A stretch of DNA of 64,000 bases from Flaviaesturariibacter aridisoli. Lineage in GTDB: Bacteria; Bacteroidota; Bacteroidia; Chitinophagales; Chitinophagaceae. Below the pieces are notes generated by a model that worked only from the letters and a program-made list of their open reading frames with translations, searched no databases and had not been told where the DNA came from. Every line of letters begins with the position of its first letter. Position 1 is the first letter of the stretch. A program made the position numbers and the translations under genes. Positions 25,718 to 34,207 of the stretch are shown here, piece by piece. Where the stretch lies: positions 18,976-82,975 of the forward strand of contig NZ_SKFH01000029.1 of NCBI RefSeq assembly GCF_004343705.1, read 5' to 3'.

Positions 25718-26308
25718 ATGAATCTCGCAATAATCAAATACAACGCCGGCAATATCCAATCCGTGCTGAATGCGCTGGAGCGGCTTGGTGCGCCGGCCAC
25801 CGTTACCGACGATGCGGAAGCGCTGCGCCGCGCCGATAAAGTGATCTTTCCCGGCGTGGGGGAGGCCAGCACTGCCATGGCCAGCCTGCGCGCCAATGGC
25901 CTCGACGGCGTGTTGCGCGAGTTGCAGCAACCGGTGCTTGGCATCTGCGTGGGCATGCAGCTGCTCTGCACCCATTCTGAAGAGGCCGATACGGAAGCGC
26001 TGGGCATCATCCCCGTAAACGTTCGCCGCTTCCCGGCCGGCGCGCCCGGCGAGAAGGTGCCGCAGGTAGGCTGGAACACCATCCACGACCTGCGCTCGCC
26101 GCTTTTTAAGGGACTGCCCGAGGAGAGCTATGTATACAACGTGCACAGCTACTATGCGGAAGACAGTGCCTACACCATCGCCCGCTGCCACTACATCCTG
26201 GACTATGCCGCCGCCGTGCAGAAAGGCAATTTTTACGGCGTGCAATTTCACACAGAGAAAAGCGCCGCCACCGGCGACCGCATTCTTCAAAACTTTTTAG
26301 ACCTCTGA
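25718..26308 (+). CDS. hisH: Imidazole glycerol phosphate synthase, glutaminase subunit
   Basis: Encodes 196 aa. Class I amidotransferase giving ammonia to HisF in histidine synthesis. The triad is Cys77 (LGICVGMQLL), His178 and Glu180 (GVQFHTEKS). Other features are IIKYNAGNIQSV, FPGVGEASTAM and KVPQVGWN. The stop overlaps the hisA start by one base (TGATG). There is no earlier his gene in front, so this is the start of a partial his operon. Confidence 0.95.
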   Translation: MNLAIIKYNAGNIQSVLNALERLGAPATVTDDAEALRRADKVIFPGVGEASTAMASLRANGLDGVLRELQQPVLGICVGMQLLCTHSEEADTEALGIIPVNVRRFPAGAPGEKVPQVGWNTIHDLRSPLFKGLPEESYVYNVHSYYAEDSAYTIARCHYILDYAAAVQKGNFYGVQFHTEKSAATGDRILQNFLDL

Positions 26309-27027
26309 TGCAACTGATCCCTGCCATAGACATCATCGACGGAAAATGCGTGCGGCTGACGCACGGCGATTACAACCAGAAAACCGTATACAACGAGCAT
26401 CCGCTGGAAGTGGCGCGGCAATTCGAAGATGCCGGCCTGCAGCGCCTGCACCTCGTGGACCTCGATGGCGCCAAAGCCGGCGCCGTGCGCAACTGGAAAG
26501 TGCTGGAAACACTCGCCGGCAAAACAGGCCTCGTGATCGATTTCGGTGGCGGCATCAAGTCGGAGCGCGACGTGCGCATCGTGTTTGAAAGCGGCGCCAG
26601 GCTGGCCACCGTAGGCAGCGTGGCGGTGAAGGATGAAAGTGAATTCCTGCTATGGCTGGAGCGCTACGGTCCGGAAGCCTTCCTGCTCGGCGCTGATGTG
26701 CGTGATGAAAAGATCACCGTAAGCGGATGGCTGGAAAAGACCGATATCTGGATCTACGACTTCCTGCAGCAGTACATCGACCGCGGCATCCGGCAGGCAT
26801 TCTGCACCGATGTGTCGAAGGACGGCGCCCTGCAGGGTCCGGCGCTGGAGCTTTACAAGAACATCGTGGCAAAATTCCCCGAGCTGCACTTTATCGCCTC
26901 CGGCGGTGTGGCCTCCCTCGACGACCTGCACCGCTTGCAGGAAGCAGGGTGTAAAGGCGCCATCATTGGTAAGGCGATCTACGAGGGGCGCATCACGCTG
27001 AAGCAACTGGCTGCTTTCCACAAATAG
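26308..27027 (+). CDS. hisA: HisA, ProFAR isomerase
   Basis: Encodes 239 aa of the (beta/alpha)8 half-barrel-repeat type. It isomerises ProFAR to PRFAR. LIPAIDIIDGKCVRLTHGDY holds the first catalytic Asp, VIDFGGGIKSE the first phosphate loop, FCTDVSKDGALQGPALELY the second catalytic Asp and IASGGVASLDDL the second loop. Coupled to hisH. hisF follows only after a 224-bp spacer. Confidence 0.95.
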   Translation: MQLIPAIDIIDGKCVRLTHGDYNQKTVYNEHPLEVARQFEDAGLQRLHLVDLDGAKAGAVRNWKVLETLAGKTGLVIDFGGGIKSERDVRIVFESGARLATVGSVAVKDESEFLLWLERYGPEAFLLGADVRDEKITVSGWLEKTDIWIYDFLQQYIDRGIRQAFCTDVSKDGALQGPALELYKNIVAKFPELHFIASGGVASLDDLHRLQEAGCKGAIIGKAIYEGRITLKQLAAFHK

Positions 27028-27183
27028 AGGCATTCGGATGAAGAGAAAGAACGCAGATTTTATACGATTGGTAGGATATACACAGATAGAATGGCAGGTG
27101 GGAAGCATGCCTTTTTGAAACACCCTTTAGCTCAGTAGTGGATAAGATAGAAAATACGATTTACAAAATCTCCGCCGCGTACT

Positions 27184-27248
27184 AATTACCAATAGACCAG
27201 TAGACCAAAACCAATTAACGAATCAACCAGATAACTAATTAACTATTT
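27184..27248. repeat. Tandem short-unit arm upstream of hisF (8-nt units)
   Basis: A run of units on the pattern nnnnacca/nnttaacta: aattacca, atagacca, gtagacca, aaacca, attaacga, atcaacca, gataacta, attaacta. The period is 8 nt with one 6-nt unit. Only one arm is present. It ends 3 nt before the hisF ATG. The rest of the 27028-27251 spacer holds nothing I recognise. Confidence 0.55.
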
Positions 27249-27251
27249 CCC

Positions 27252-28010
27252 ATGCTCGCCAAACGCATCATACCCTGTCTTGATATCAAAGACGGACGCA
27301 CCGTAAAGGGAACGCACTTCGTAAACCTGCGTGATGCCGGCGACCCCGTGGAGCTGGCGGCGGAGTATGCCCGGCAGGGAGCGGACGAATTGGTGTTCCT
27401 TGACATCACGGCGACGGTGGAAAAACGGAAAACGCTGGCGGAGCTCGTGCTGCGTGTGGCCAGGGCCGTCAATATTCCATTCACCGTTGGTGGAGGCGTG
27501 CGCAGCACCGACGACGTGGCCGTATTACTACAGTCGGGCGCCGACAAGGTGTCGATCAACACCGCGGCGTATAACGATCCGCAGCTCATTGCGGACATCG
27601 CGCGGATGGCAGGCTCACAGTGCGTGGTGCTGGCCATCGACACCCGCCAGGAAGACGATGGCGAATGGTACGTGTACCTCCACGGCGGTCGCACCCGCAC
27701 CGATACCCGGTGCATCGACTGGGCGCGGCGCGCCGTGAGCCTGGGCGCCGGCGAGATCCTGCTCACCTCGATGAACCATGATGGCACCAAGGCCGGCTTT
27801 GCGCTGGATATCACCCGGCGCCTATCCGATGAACTGCCCGTTCCCATCATTGCTTCCGGTGGCGGCGGCACGATGCAGCATTTCGCCGATGCATTTACCG
27901 AAGGCCATGCCGATGCCGCGCTGGCTGCCAGTGTTTTCCATTTCAAGGAAATCGAGATCCCAGCGCTTAAAGACTTTCTTTCCCGGAAGGGCATCGTCGT
28001 GCGCAAATAG
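27252..28010 (+). CDS. hisF: Imidazole glycerol phosphate synthase, cyclase subunit
   Basis: Encodes 252 aa of the (beta/alpha)8 barrel. With HisH it turns PRFAR plus ammonia into IGP and AICAR. Catalytic Asp residues are in [16 protein letters not shown] and [15 protein letters not shown]; the phosphate loops are [11 protein letters not shown] and [12 protein letters not shown]. Expression may be separate from hisHA because of the intervening spacer and repeat arm. Confidence 0.95.
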   Translation: MLAKRIIPCLDIKDGRTVKGTHFVNLRDAGDPVELAAEYARQGADELVFLDITATVEKRKTLAELVLRVARAVNIPFTVGGGVRSTDDVAVLLQSGADKVSINTAAYNDPQLIADIARMAGSQCVVLAIDTRQEDDGEWYVYLHGGRTRTDTRCIDWARRAVSLGAGEILLTSMNHDGTKAGFALDITRRLSDELPVPIIASGGGGTMQHFADAFTEGHADAALAASVFHFKEIEIPALKDFLSRKGIVVRK

Positions 28011-28045
28011 CGGAGGCTCATTAGCCCATTCTTCAATCACCCCAT

Positions 28046-28103
28046 CCTTCGGCTATGCTCAGGATGACAGGAAAGCCAATTGTCTTGCTGAGCGCAGTCG
28101 AAG
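28046..28103. repeat. Dispersed inverted repeat (ccttcggctatgctcagg type)
   Basis: Left copy 28046-28069 and right copy 28081-28103 (tgtcttgctgagcgcagtcg..) face each other with an 11-nt gap. This belongs to the same general class as the element at 13781-13926 and immediately precedes a promoter box. Non-coding. Confidence 0.6.
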
Positions 28104-28109
28104 CACCAT

Positions 28110-28117
28110 TAAATTTG
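28110..28117 (+). promoter_or_regulatory. -7 box of the DUF2452 gene
   Basis: TAAATTTG matches TAnnTTTG exactly and is followed by CGCT and the ATG at 28122. Predicts a leaderless mRNA. Confidence 0.6.
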
Positions 28118-28121
28118 CGCT

Positions 28122-28910
28122 ATGGTTCAAGCCTATAATTTCCTGGGCAGCTGGCAGCTCTTTCCCGAAAAGGGTACCTACGAGTCGGGCAGCCGGCCCA
28201 GGAGCGGCATCTACAAAGTGGAAAGCCCTGAGGGCACCCGCGAGCTCCTCATCACGCACAGCTGGGTGTCGCTCGAAAACGAGGCGTTCACCGCATCCTA
28301 CCGCGCTATCGCCGACGGCGACCTGCACCCCTTTCCCGACCGTACCCTGGCCGACGAAGCGCAGGTGACCTTTCCCGATTCCATCAGCTTCGAGCTACAT
28401 TTTTACCGGGGCGGCCAGGTACTGTTGCACATCGTGCACGAGATACAGCCCAACGGCTACCTGAAGCTGACGGTGCAGGGTTTCAACAGCGACGGATCGC
28501 CCTACACGAACGTAGAGGTCTTTCACCGGCAGATGAGCGTACTGCCTTACTCGGCTTCGGTGGCCGGCGCGCTGGTGAAGCCCAACGAAGAAGGCGTCAT
28601 CCGGCACAAGGCGCTGACGGCAATGGAGGAGCAGACCAACATGCAGTTGGAGCAGATCCGCAAGCAGATCGAATTGCTGGCCCTGCAGGCGCAGGAGATC
28701 CACCAGCGCAAAGAGCTTTCGATGATGATCTACAACGCGAAGATCTCCTTCAAGCCCGAGATCGGCCAGGTGTATCACCTGTACGAAAAGGTGGACGGCA
28801 GCCACATCATCTCGCTCATTTCCCCTAAAGAATGGGGCGCGGGCATGCCGTATAAAAGCAGCGTGGCCGCCGTGCAGTTATTAGCCGATCACACCTGGAA
28901 AGAATTGTAA
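28122..28910 (+). CDS. DUF2452-type protein with N-terminal lipocalin-like part
   Basis: Encodes 262 aa, cytosolic (no signal). The C-terminal 110 residues fit my recollection of DUF2452: EEQTNMQLEQIRKQIELLA, QAQEIHQRKELSMMIYNAK, VYHLYEKVDGSHIISLISP. The N-terminal 150 residues (FLGSWQLFPEKGTYESG...FELHFYRGGQVLLHIVHEI) are beta-rich and look like a small-ligand barrel, which is inference. Function unknown. The gene sits between hisF and pdxJ with its own promoter. Confidence 0.7.
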   Translation: MVQAYNFLGSWQLFPEKGTYESGSRPRSGIYKVESPEGTRELLITHSWVSLENEAFTASYRAIADGDLHPFPDRTLADEAQVTFPDSISFELHFYRGGQVLLHIVHEIQPNGYLKLTVQGFNSDGSPYTNVEVFHRQMSVLPYSASVAGALVKPNEEGVIRHKALTAMEEQTNMQLEQIRKQIELLALQAQEIHQRKELSMMIYNAKISFKPEIGQVYHLYEKVDGSHIISLISPKEWGAGMPYKSSVAAVQLLADHTWKEL

Positions 28911-28926
28911 ACGATAGCTTCAACTT

Positions 28927-28953
28927 ATTACTCATTATTCATTATTCATCTCC
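28927..28953 (+). repeat. Single heptanucleotide arm before pdxJ
   Basis: attactc, attattc, attattc, then atctcc, ending directly at the pdxJ ATG. No facing arm was found. Confidence 0.55.
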
Positions 28954-29670
28954 ATGACCAAGCTCTCGGTTAACATCAACAAGATCGCCACGCTGCGCAA
29001 CAGCCGCGGGGGCAATAACCCCGACGTGGTGCAGGCCGCCATCGACGTGCAGGCCTTTGGCGCCGACGGCGTTACCGTGCATCCGCGTCCCGATGAACGC
29101 CACATCCGCTATGCCGACGTGCGGGCCATCAAGCCGATCATAACCACCGAATTCAACATCGAGGGTAATTCGCGCGAGCAAAAGTTCGTAGACCTGGTGC
29201 TGGAAGTGAAGCCCGACCAGGTGACGCTGGTGCCCGACGAGCTCGGACAGCTGACCTCGGATCATGGATGGGACACGGTGAAGCACCGCGAATACCTACG
29301 GGAGATCATCGGCGTGTTCAAAAAAGCCGGTATCCGTGTGTCCATCTTCGTCGACCCGGTAGTAGCAATGGTGGAAGGCGCCGCAAAGACGGGCACTGAC
29401 CGCATCGAATTATATACCGAAGGTTACGCGCACCAGTATGCGCAGAACCGCGAAGCGGCTGTGGCGCCCTATGTAGCTGCCGCCCGGCGCGCTGCCGAAC
29501 TGGGCCTGGGCATCAACGCGGGGCACGACCTCGACCGGAAAAACCTGCGCTTCCTGAAAGAATCACTCCCGCAGTTGGATGAAGTCAGCATCGGCCACGC
29601 GCTTATTTCCGATGCGTTGTACCTGGGGCTGGAGAACACGATACAGATTTACAAGCGACAGGTACAATAA
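28954..29670 (+). CDS. pdxJ: Pyridoxine 5'-phosphate synthase
   Basis: Encodes 238 aa of the TIM-barrel fold. Condenses 1-deoxyxylulose 5-phosphate with aminoacetone phosphate, the last ring-forming step of DXP-dependent vitamin B6 synthesis. Signatures are LSVNINKIATLRNSRGG, GADGVTVHPRPDERHI, TEFNIEGN, VTLVPDELGQLTSDHGWD, VSIFVDP, IELYTEGYA, GLGINAGHDLDRKNL and VSIGHALISDAL. Confidence 0.95.
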   Translation: MTKLSVNINKIATLRNSRGGNNPDVVQAAIDVQAFGADGVTVHPRPDERHIRYADVRAIKPIITTEFNIEGNSREQKFVDLVLEVKPDQVTLVPDELGQLTSDHGWDTVKHREYLREIIGVFKKAGIRVSIFVDPVVAMVEGAAKTGTDRIELYTEGYAHQYAQNREAAVAPYVAAARRAAELGLGINAGHDLDRKNLRFLKESLPQLDEVSIGHALISDALYLGLENTIQIYKRQVQ

Positions 29671-29697
29671 AACGGGGCAGCAAAGCTGCCCCGTTCT
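29671..29697. terminator. Terminator after pdxJ
   Basis: An 11-bp perfect stem (aacggggcagc / gctgccccgtt) with an AAA loop, between convergent pdxJ and the MBL-fold gene. Confidence 0.8.
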
Positions 29698-29721
29698 GTC
29701 TCAGGATCCGCTACCAACGAT

Positions 29722-30759
29722 TCACGACGCCTGCCAATCGTTCAGTTGCTTCTCGATATATTTCGACCAGCGTTTTTTCTTACTCTGTTGGCGCAGGAAC
29801 AGCACGCCCAGCGTGATGGCAGCGGCGGCTACGCCGACCGCGGCGATAAAGGTATAGTTCGCCCGTGCCGGCGGCACGTAGGTTACGCCCGTTTCATTGG
29901 TCAGCGCCGGCTCATGCACGTAGCGGCCGTCTTCGGGCATGGCCAGGTCCCAGAAGTGGCGGGTGAGCTTATTGAGCGACTTGCGGGCCTCGGCGCCGTA
30001 CATGCTTTGGCCGTGGCCGGTGGCGATCACCTGGGGCTGCAACTGCGCCAGCAGCCGCACCGAGCGGGCCGCTGCACCCCAGTCGATGGTGAAATAGCGC
30101 GGTGGGCCTTGCAGCTCTTTTTTCTGCGTCATCACCGACAATGCAGAATTCTGGTTCGTTGTCGTCACGGCATCGCCGGCCACGAGCACGCCGTCGTGCT
30201 CGCGGTACAGGCTCACGTGGCCCGGTGCATGGCCGGGCGTATGCAGCCAGCGCCATTCGGGCATACCGGGCACGGTGCCGTCCTCATCGAGAAACTGCAG
30301 GTGATCTTCGGCGTTAATCGGCCCCCGCGGATAGGTAAACGACAGGTACGACATCAGTCCACCGCCCACGCTCGGATCGGCCGGCGGGTATTGCGAGCGG
30401 CCGGTGAGGTAGGGGCCTTCGAGCTTATGGCAATAAATGGGACAGCCCCATTCGCGCGCCAGCTCCAGCAGCGAACCTACATGGTCGAAATGCCCGTGGG
30501 TGAGCACGATCGCCGAGGGTCGGCTGTTGCGGCCGCCAAAAACGTTTTCCGCCAGCGACTTGATTTTGGCGGCGGAAGACTTCAGGCCTGCATCCACGAG
30601 GATCCAGTTGTTGGTGCCCCCGGTGTTCTGCAAGATGAAGCAATTGACAAATGTATCTTTCACGCGCCACACGCCCGGCGCCACCACGAACTGGTTTTTA
30701 CCGATCTCGTGCTCTTCCGTTGCGGTTACAACGCGGTTTTGAATGGCCGTTCTGTTCAT
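29722..30759 (-). CDS. MBL-fold metallohydrolase with C-terminal membrane anchor
   Basis: Encodes 345 aa. Metallo-beta-lactamase-fold hydrolase: ILVDAGLKSSA, the zinc motif LTHGHFDHVG (HxHxDH), LHTPGHAPGHVSLY, VLVAGDAVTTT and VIATGHGQSMYG. The active-site domain is followed by a hydrophobic helix near residues 300-322 (YTFIAAVGVAAAAITLGVLFL) and a basic tail, so it is probably tethered to the inner membrane with the catalytic part on one side. There is no signal peptide. Substrate unknown. Confidence 0.85.
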   Translation of the reverse strand: MNRTAIQNRVVTATEEHEIGKNQFVVAPGVWRVKDTFVNCFILQNTGGTNNWILVDAGLKSSAAKIKSLAENVFGGRNSRPSAIVLTHGHFDHVGSLLELAREWGCPIYCHKLEGPYLTGRSQYPPADPSVGGGLMSYLSFTYPRGPINAEDHLQFLDEDGTVPGMPEWRWLHTPGHAPGHVSLYREHDGVLVAGDAVTTTNQNSALSVMTQKKELQGPPRYFTIDWGAAARSVRLLAQLQPQVIATGHGQSMYGAEARKSLNKLTRHFWDLAMPEDGRYVHEPALTNETGVTYVPPARANYTFIAAVGVAAAAITLGVLFLRQQSKKKRWSKYIEKQLNDWQAS

Positions 30760-30919
30760 ATGATTGTTTTCGTTATGGGATCAAATAACATACCACTGCA
30801 CCGTTTCCCGCTTTGGCCTCCGCGCCGATCGCCACGCCTGCCGGGAACGAGGCGACCAGTATCAACGAAAAAGTAGCCAAACCGCGCAAGGACTCTTTGT
30901 GGGCGTCTCCTCGCTAAGC

Positions 30920-31759
30920 TCAGGGCGCCGGCGCAAAGGCCAGCACCCGGGCAGGTTGCCCTTTGCGCGCCTCTGTGCTGATGTACAGGGTGCCGTCGGA
31001 GGCAAAGCAAAGGCCTTCGGGTTGTGGCAACAGCCGCGGATCAATGACCTGGAACCCGCGCAGCTTCCCGCTTTGATCGAATACTGCCAGGCCCTTGGTG
31101 TCGCGCGTGGAAAGAACGAAGTAGAAACCACTCTGCGGGTGCACGGCTATGGCCGAAGGGTAAAAGCCGGCTTTGCTGCCGATGGCCTTTTTCAATTCCT
31201 TGTGATCGATCACGAGCACCGGGTCGGGCAGCAATTGCTTGCGAGCCGGGTCGAAGGCATAGATACTACGGGTGGATTTCTTCGCATCTTCCAGGCCGGA
31301 AGCATTCTTGCAGGCAATAAGCAAATGCCCCGTCCTCGAATCGAAGCAAAGGCCTTCGGTATTGTTTTTCTTACTGAGCCGTGTGTCGAGCTCTTCGGTC
31401 TGCGGGGCGTTGCGCCAGTTGTGTATGGCAAACAGGTCGCCATGGCTCCAGAGCACATAAGCCGTGCCGTTGACGAGGGCGACGTCCTCCACGTCGAATT
31501 TGGAGGTGCCGCTTTTTCGGAACGTAATGCGACGCTCGATGACCGGCTTTCCGGACAGGTTGAGCACATAAAGAGTCGGGGTCAGGTCCTCGATAGCCAA
31601 CAGGTGCGTATTGTCGATAAAGCTGATACCCGAAATTTCATCGAGGGAAGCGGGAAGATCCCAGCTGGCCTTGGGCCGATCGAGCCGGTAGCCGGTCTGG
31701 GCGCCCACGGAAAGGGACACACACAGGAGCAGGGCCATAAAAAAACGCGCAGGATTCAT
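30920..31759 (-). CDS. Exported SdiA-regulated-like beta-propeller protein
   Basis: Encodes 279 aa. A signal peptide (MALLLCVSLSVGAQ) is followed by segments typical of SdiA-regulated/phytase-like propellers: LDEISGISFIDNTHLLAIED, FDVEDVALVNGTAYVLWSHG, NTEGLCFDSRTGHLLIACK, FYPSAIAVHPQSGFYFVLS and LLPQPEGLCFASDGTLYIS. Probably periplasmic or surface; ligand unknown. The first ATG (31759) lies in a terminator-like hairpin; the second ATG (31738) gives a cleaner signal peptide and may be the real start. Confidence 0.75.
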   Translation of the reverse strand: MNPARFFMALLLCVSLSVGAQTGYRLDRPKASWDLPASLDEISGISFIDNTHLLAIEDLTPTLYVLNLSGKPVIERRITFRKSGTSKFDVEDVALVNGTAYVLWSHGDLFAIHNWRNAPQTEELDTRLSKKNNTEGLCFDSRTGHLLIACKNASGLEDAKKSTRSIYAFDPARKQLLPDPVLVIDHKELKKAIGSKAGFYPSAIAVHPQSGFYFVLSTRDTKGLAVFDQSGKLRGFQVIDPRLLPQPEGLCFASDGTLYISTEARKGQPARVLAFAPAP

Positions 31760-31769
31760 GCGCGTTTTC
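31737..31769 (-). terminator. Terminator of the TlpA-like gene overlapping the next gene's start
   Basis: A 10-bp stem (aaaacgcgca / tgcgcgtttt, 31742-31751 and 31759-31768). On the minus strand it is followed by TTTTTTT. The upstream ATG of the propeller gene is in the loop and stem, and its codons 6-7 (Phe-Phe) are the T-run. Confidence 0.65.
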
Positions 31770-31788
31770 CTACAATACTCGTTCCGGT

Positions 31789-32931
31789 CTAATTACAACC
31801 GAGCAGCTCACACAGCTTCCGCTCCAGTTCCTCACCGCGCAGGTTTTTGCCCACGATGCGGCCGTTGGGGTCGATCAGGAAGTTCTGCGGAATGCCCTGC
31901 ACGCCATACAGGCGGGCCACGGCGTTGTTCCACTGCTGCAGGTCGCTCACATGCGTCCATGTAAGCCCATCGTTATGGATCGCATTGATCCAGGCGTCCT
32001 TATTCTGGTCGAGGGACACGCCGAGGATCGTGAAGTTCTTATTCTGGAACTTTTGATAGGCCCGCACCACGTTGGGATTTTCAGCGCGGCAGGGGCGGCA
32101 CCACGACGCCCAGAAATCGAGCAGCACGTATTTGCCGCGCAGCGACGACAGCGCCACGGGCTTGCCCGTTGTGTCGGCCTGGGTAAATTCGATTGCTTCC
32201 GAGCCGACGGTGCCCACCAGGTTTTGGGCAATGTAGGCGCTTAAGTTCCTGCCGATGGCCGAATGCTGAACGCTGCTGTCGAGGCGGCGGAAGCGCTGGT
32301 CGAGCACGACCGGGTTGTCGAGCAGCTGGGCCGTATTGCCGAGCACGAACGGGGATACAAAGGAGCGGGGCTTTGCGGTGATATAGGAATCCACCAGGCC
32401 ATCAACGATCCGCTTCACCGAATCGAAGGAGCGCACGAGCCGGTCGCGTTCCACCGGGTCTGCGGTCTGGTTTGCCTTCGTTACATACTGGTTGATCTGG
32501 TTGAACAGGGGCATGAACGCATTCTGGAACTGCACAAAATCCACCTGCGATTGCGAGCCGTCCACCTTCAGTTTCGAGTAGTCGGGTTCGACACGGACCT
32601 TTTTCGTCTTTGCAGCCGGGGTCTTCACCTTGGTCTTTTCCTCCATCGCGGGCGCGCTGAGCGTGATGGCGGAATTTTCTACGTAGAGGTACAGCGGGTC
32701 TTTCTGCCCGATGTTCAGCAGCACCAGCTGGGGCTCGGTCAGCTGGCCCACGAGCTCAAACTGTCCTTTGCTGCTGACGGCCGAAGCCAGCGTCGCATTG
32801 TTCTGGGTGTTGAGGCGAACAACGGTGCTGTCTTTCAGCCCCTGTATGTTGCCTTTGATGCGAAAGCCCTGTTGCGACCAGGCAAGCGATGGCAACAGGA
32901 GCAGGACGGTAAAAATGCGTTTTATCATCAT
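31789..32931 (-). CDS. TlpA-like thiol-disulfide protein with DUF4369 N-terminus
   Basis: Encodes 380 aa. Signal peptide (ending LAWSQ), a DUF4369-type beta domain (FRIKGNIQGLKDSTVVRLN...), a Lys-rich linker near 98-116, an alpha-helical middle region and a C-terminal thioredoxin domain with LLDFWASWCRPCRAENP (Cys278, Cys281) and GIPQNFLIDPNGRIV (cis-Pro). Common periplasmic redox architecture in Bacteroidota. Start overlaps the hisIE stop by 4 bases, an odd pairing of unrelated functions. Confidence 0.88.
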   Translation of the reverse strand: MMIKRIFTVLLLLPSLAWSQQGFRIKGNIQGLKDSTVVRLNTQNNATLASAVSSKGQFELVGQLTEPQLVLLNIGQKDPLYLYVENSAITLSAPAMEEKTKVKTPAAKTKKVRVEPDYSKLKVDGSQSQVDFVQFQNAFMPLFNQINQYVTKANQTADPVERDRLVRSFDSVKRIVDGLVDSYITAKPRSFVSPFVLGNTAQLLDNPVVLDQRFRRLDSSVQHSAIGRNLSAYIAQNLVGTVGSEAIEFTQADTTGKPVALSSLRGKYVLLDFWASWCRPCRAENPNVVRAYQKFQNKNFTILGVSLDQNKDAWINAIHNDGLTWTHVSDLQQWNNAVARLYGVQGIPQNFLIDPNGRIVGKNLRGEELERKLCELLGCN

Positions 32932-33542
32932 TCAGGTTGGTGTCGTTTCTGTAAGACGTCTACAACGTCTGCCAAGGTACAATCCTTTGCTTGGATTAAG
33001 ATCAGGTAGTGGAAAAGCAGGTCGGCGGCCTCGCCCAAAAATAACGCCCTGTTAACGTCCTTCGCCTCGATCACGAGTTCCACGGCTTCCTCGCCCACCT
33101 TCTGCGCGATCTTGTTGATGCCTTTCGAGCAAAGCTTCCGGACATACGAATTTTCGTCGGTACCGTTGCGGCGCAGCTCGATGATGTGCTCAAGGTAATA
33201 GAGGAAGTCGGCGCGGCTGTTCTTTTCGGTCCAGCAGGTGTCCGCACCTGTGTGGCAAACGGGACCGGTGGGGTCGGCCTTGATCAGCAGGCTGTCGCGG
33301 TCGCAGTCCACCAGGATCTGGCGCAGCTTGAGGTGAGTGCCGCTTTCCTCGCCTTTGGTCCAGAGGCGGTCTTTGGAGCGGCTCCAGAAAGTCACCAGCC
33401 CGGTCTGTTCCGTCAGCTGCAGGGCCTCTGCGTTCATGAAGCCAAGCATCAGCACCTTCTGGGTCTGGTAGTCCTGCACCACGGCCGGGATGAGGCCGTC
33501 TGCGTATTTGGAGAAATCAAGATTCTCGAGGGCTGTGTTCAT
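32928..33542 (-). CDS. hisIE: Bifunctional HisIE (PRA-CH cyclohydrolase / PRA-PH pyrophosphatase)
   Basis: Encodes 204 aa. It performs steps two and three of histidine synthesis. The cyclohydrolase part (1-115) has MLGFMNAEAL, FWSRSKDRLWTKGE and the zinc cysteines in CDRDSLL...GPVCHTGADTCW. The pyrophosphatase part (from about 116) has YVRKLCSKGINKIAQKVGEEAVELVIEAK. It lies 5 kb from hisF on the opposite strand. A perfect -7 box ends 5 nt before the ATG. Confidence 0.95.
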   Translation of the reverse strand: MNTALENLDFSKYADGLIPAVVQDYQTQKVLMLGFMNAEALQLTEQTGLVTFWSRSKDRLWTKGEESGTHLKLRQILVDCDRDSLLIKADPTGPVCHTGADTCWTEKNSRADFLYYLEHIIELRRNGTDENSYVRKLCSKGINKIAQKVGEEAVELVIEAKDVNRALFLGEAADLLFHYLILIQAKDCTLADVVDVLQKRHQPE

Positions 33543-33547
33543 GGAGG

Positions 33548-33555
33548 CAAAGGTA
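33548..33555 (-). promoter_or_regulatory. -7 box of hisIE
   Basis: Minus-strand TACCTTTG, then CCTCC, then ATG at 33542. Exact TAnnTTTG match with a 5-nt gap; predicts a leaderless mRNA. Confidence 0.6.
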
Positions 33556-33593
33556 TTGAAGCGGAAGAAGGTTTTTCGGTTACGAACCTTTTT

Positions 33594-34109
33594 CTACTTC
33601 AGCTCCTTTCTCAACCACTTGAAGAACAGCGGCTGCCGCGGCCTGCCGAAGCGCGGATCATCCGGGAAGGGCTCTTCGGCGCCGGTTTCGGTATAGCCGT
33701 GCCGTTTGTACCAGGCAAGCAGCTCGGTGCGCACGGAAATGACGGTCATGACGATAGCGGTACAGCCAACGCTGCGGGCATGGTCTTCGGCTGCGTACAG
33801 CAATTGCTTGCCGATGCCGGCGCCCTGTAGGGTAGGGTCTACCGACAACATGCCGAGGTACAGGTCCGCGCCTTGCTTTTCGAGGTACACGCAGCCATGG
33901 ATTGTGCCGTCGTCGGCAAGCGCGGTCAGCAGCATTGCGTTCGCCGTGCGGATCTTGTGCTCCAGTTCGCCCGTGTCGGTGCGTTGCTCGCCTTCGATGA
34001 GGTCGGCCTCATGGGTCCAGCCCGTGCGCGCATCGTTGCCTCGATAGGCGCGGTTGAGCAATCGGAGCAGGGCGGGAATGTCGGCTTCAGTAGCGGGGAG
34101 AAATCGCAA
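33594..34109 (-). CDS. GNAT-family N-acetyltransferase
   Basis: Encodes 171 aa. FLPATEADIPALLRLLNRAYRG is a typical GNAT N-terminus; LYLGMLSVDPTLQGAGIGKQLLYAAEDHARS contains the acetyl-CoA loop (QGAGIG); VISVRTELLAWYKRHGYTETGAEEPF is the C-terminal wedge. The only plausible start is TTG at 34109. A perfect -7 box (TATTTTTG, 34132-34139 reverse strand) lies 22 nt upstream. Acceptor unknown. Confidence 0.85.
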   Translation of the reverse strand: MRFLPATEADIPALLRLLNRAYRGNDARTGWTHEADLIEGEQRTDTGELEHKIRTANAMLLTALADDGTIHGCVYLEKQGADLYLGMLSVDPTLQGAGIGKQLLYAAEDHARSVGCTAIVMTVISVRTELLAWYKRHGYTETGAEEPFPDDPRFGRPRQPLFFKWLRKELK

Positions 34110-34156
34110 TGCTTTGCTGTTTTGTTCGGCGCAAAAATACGGCAGCCGGCACCAAA

Positions 34157-34180
34157 AGAAGAAGCCCTCAGTGAGGGCTT
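34157..34180 (-). terminator. Terminator of the 75-aa membrane protein gene
   Basis: Stem aagccct / agggctt with a 5-nt loop, followed on the minus strand by cttctttt. Confidence 0.6.
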
Positions 34181-34207
34181 AATAAGGTTCCACTGCATAG
34201 CGAACTG

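Noticed and set aside
27117..27180. tRNA-like stretch (ctttagctcagtagtggata)
   Set aside because: Resembles a D-arm, but no acceptor stem, anticodon arm or T-arm can be formed around it.
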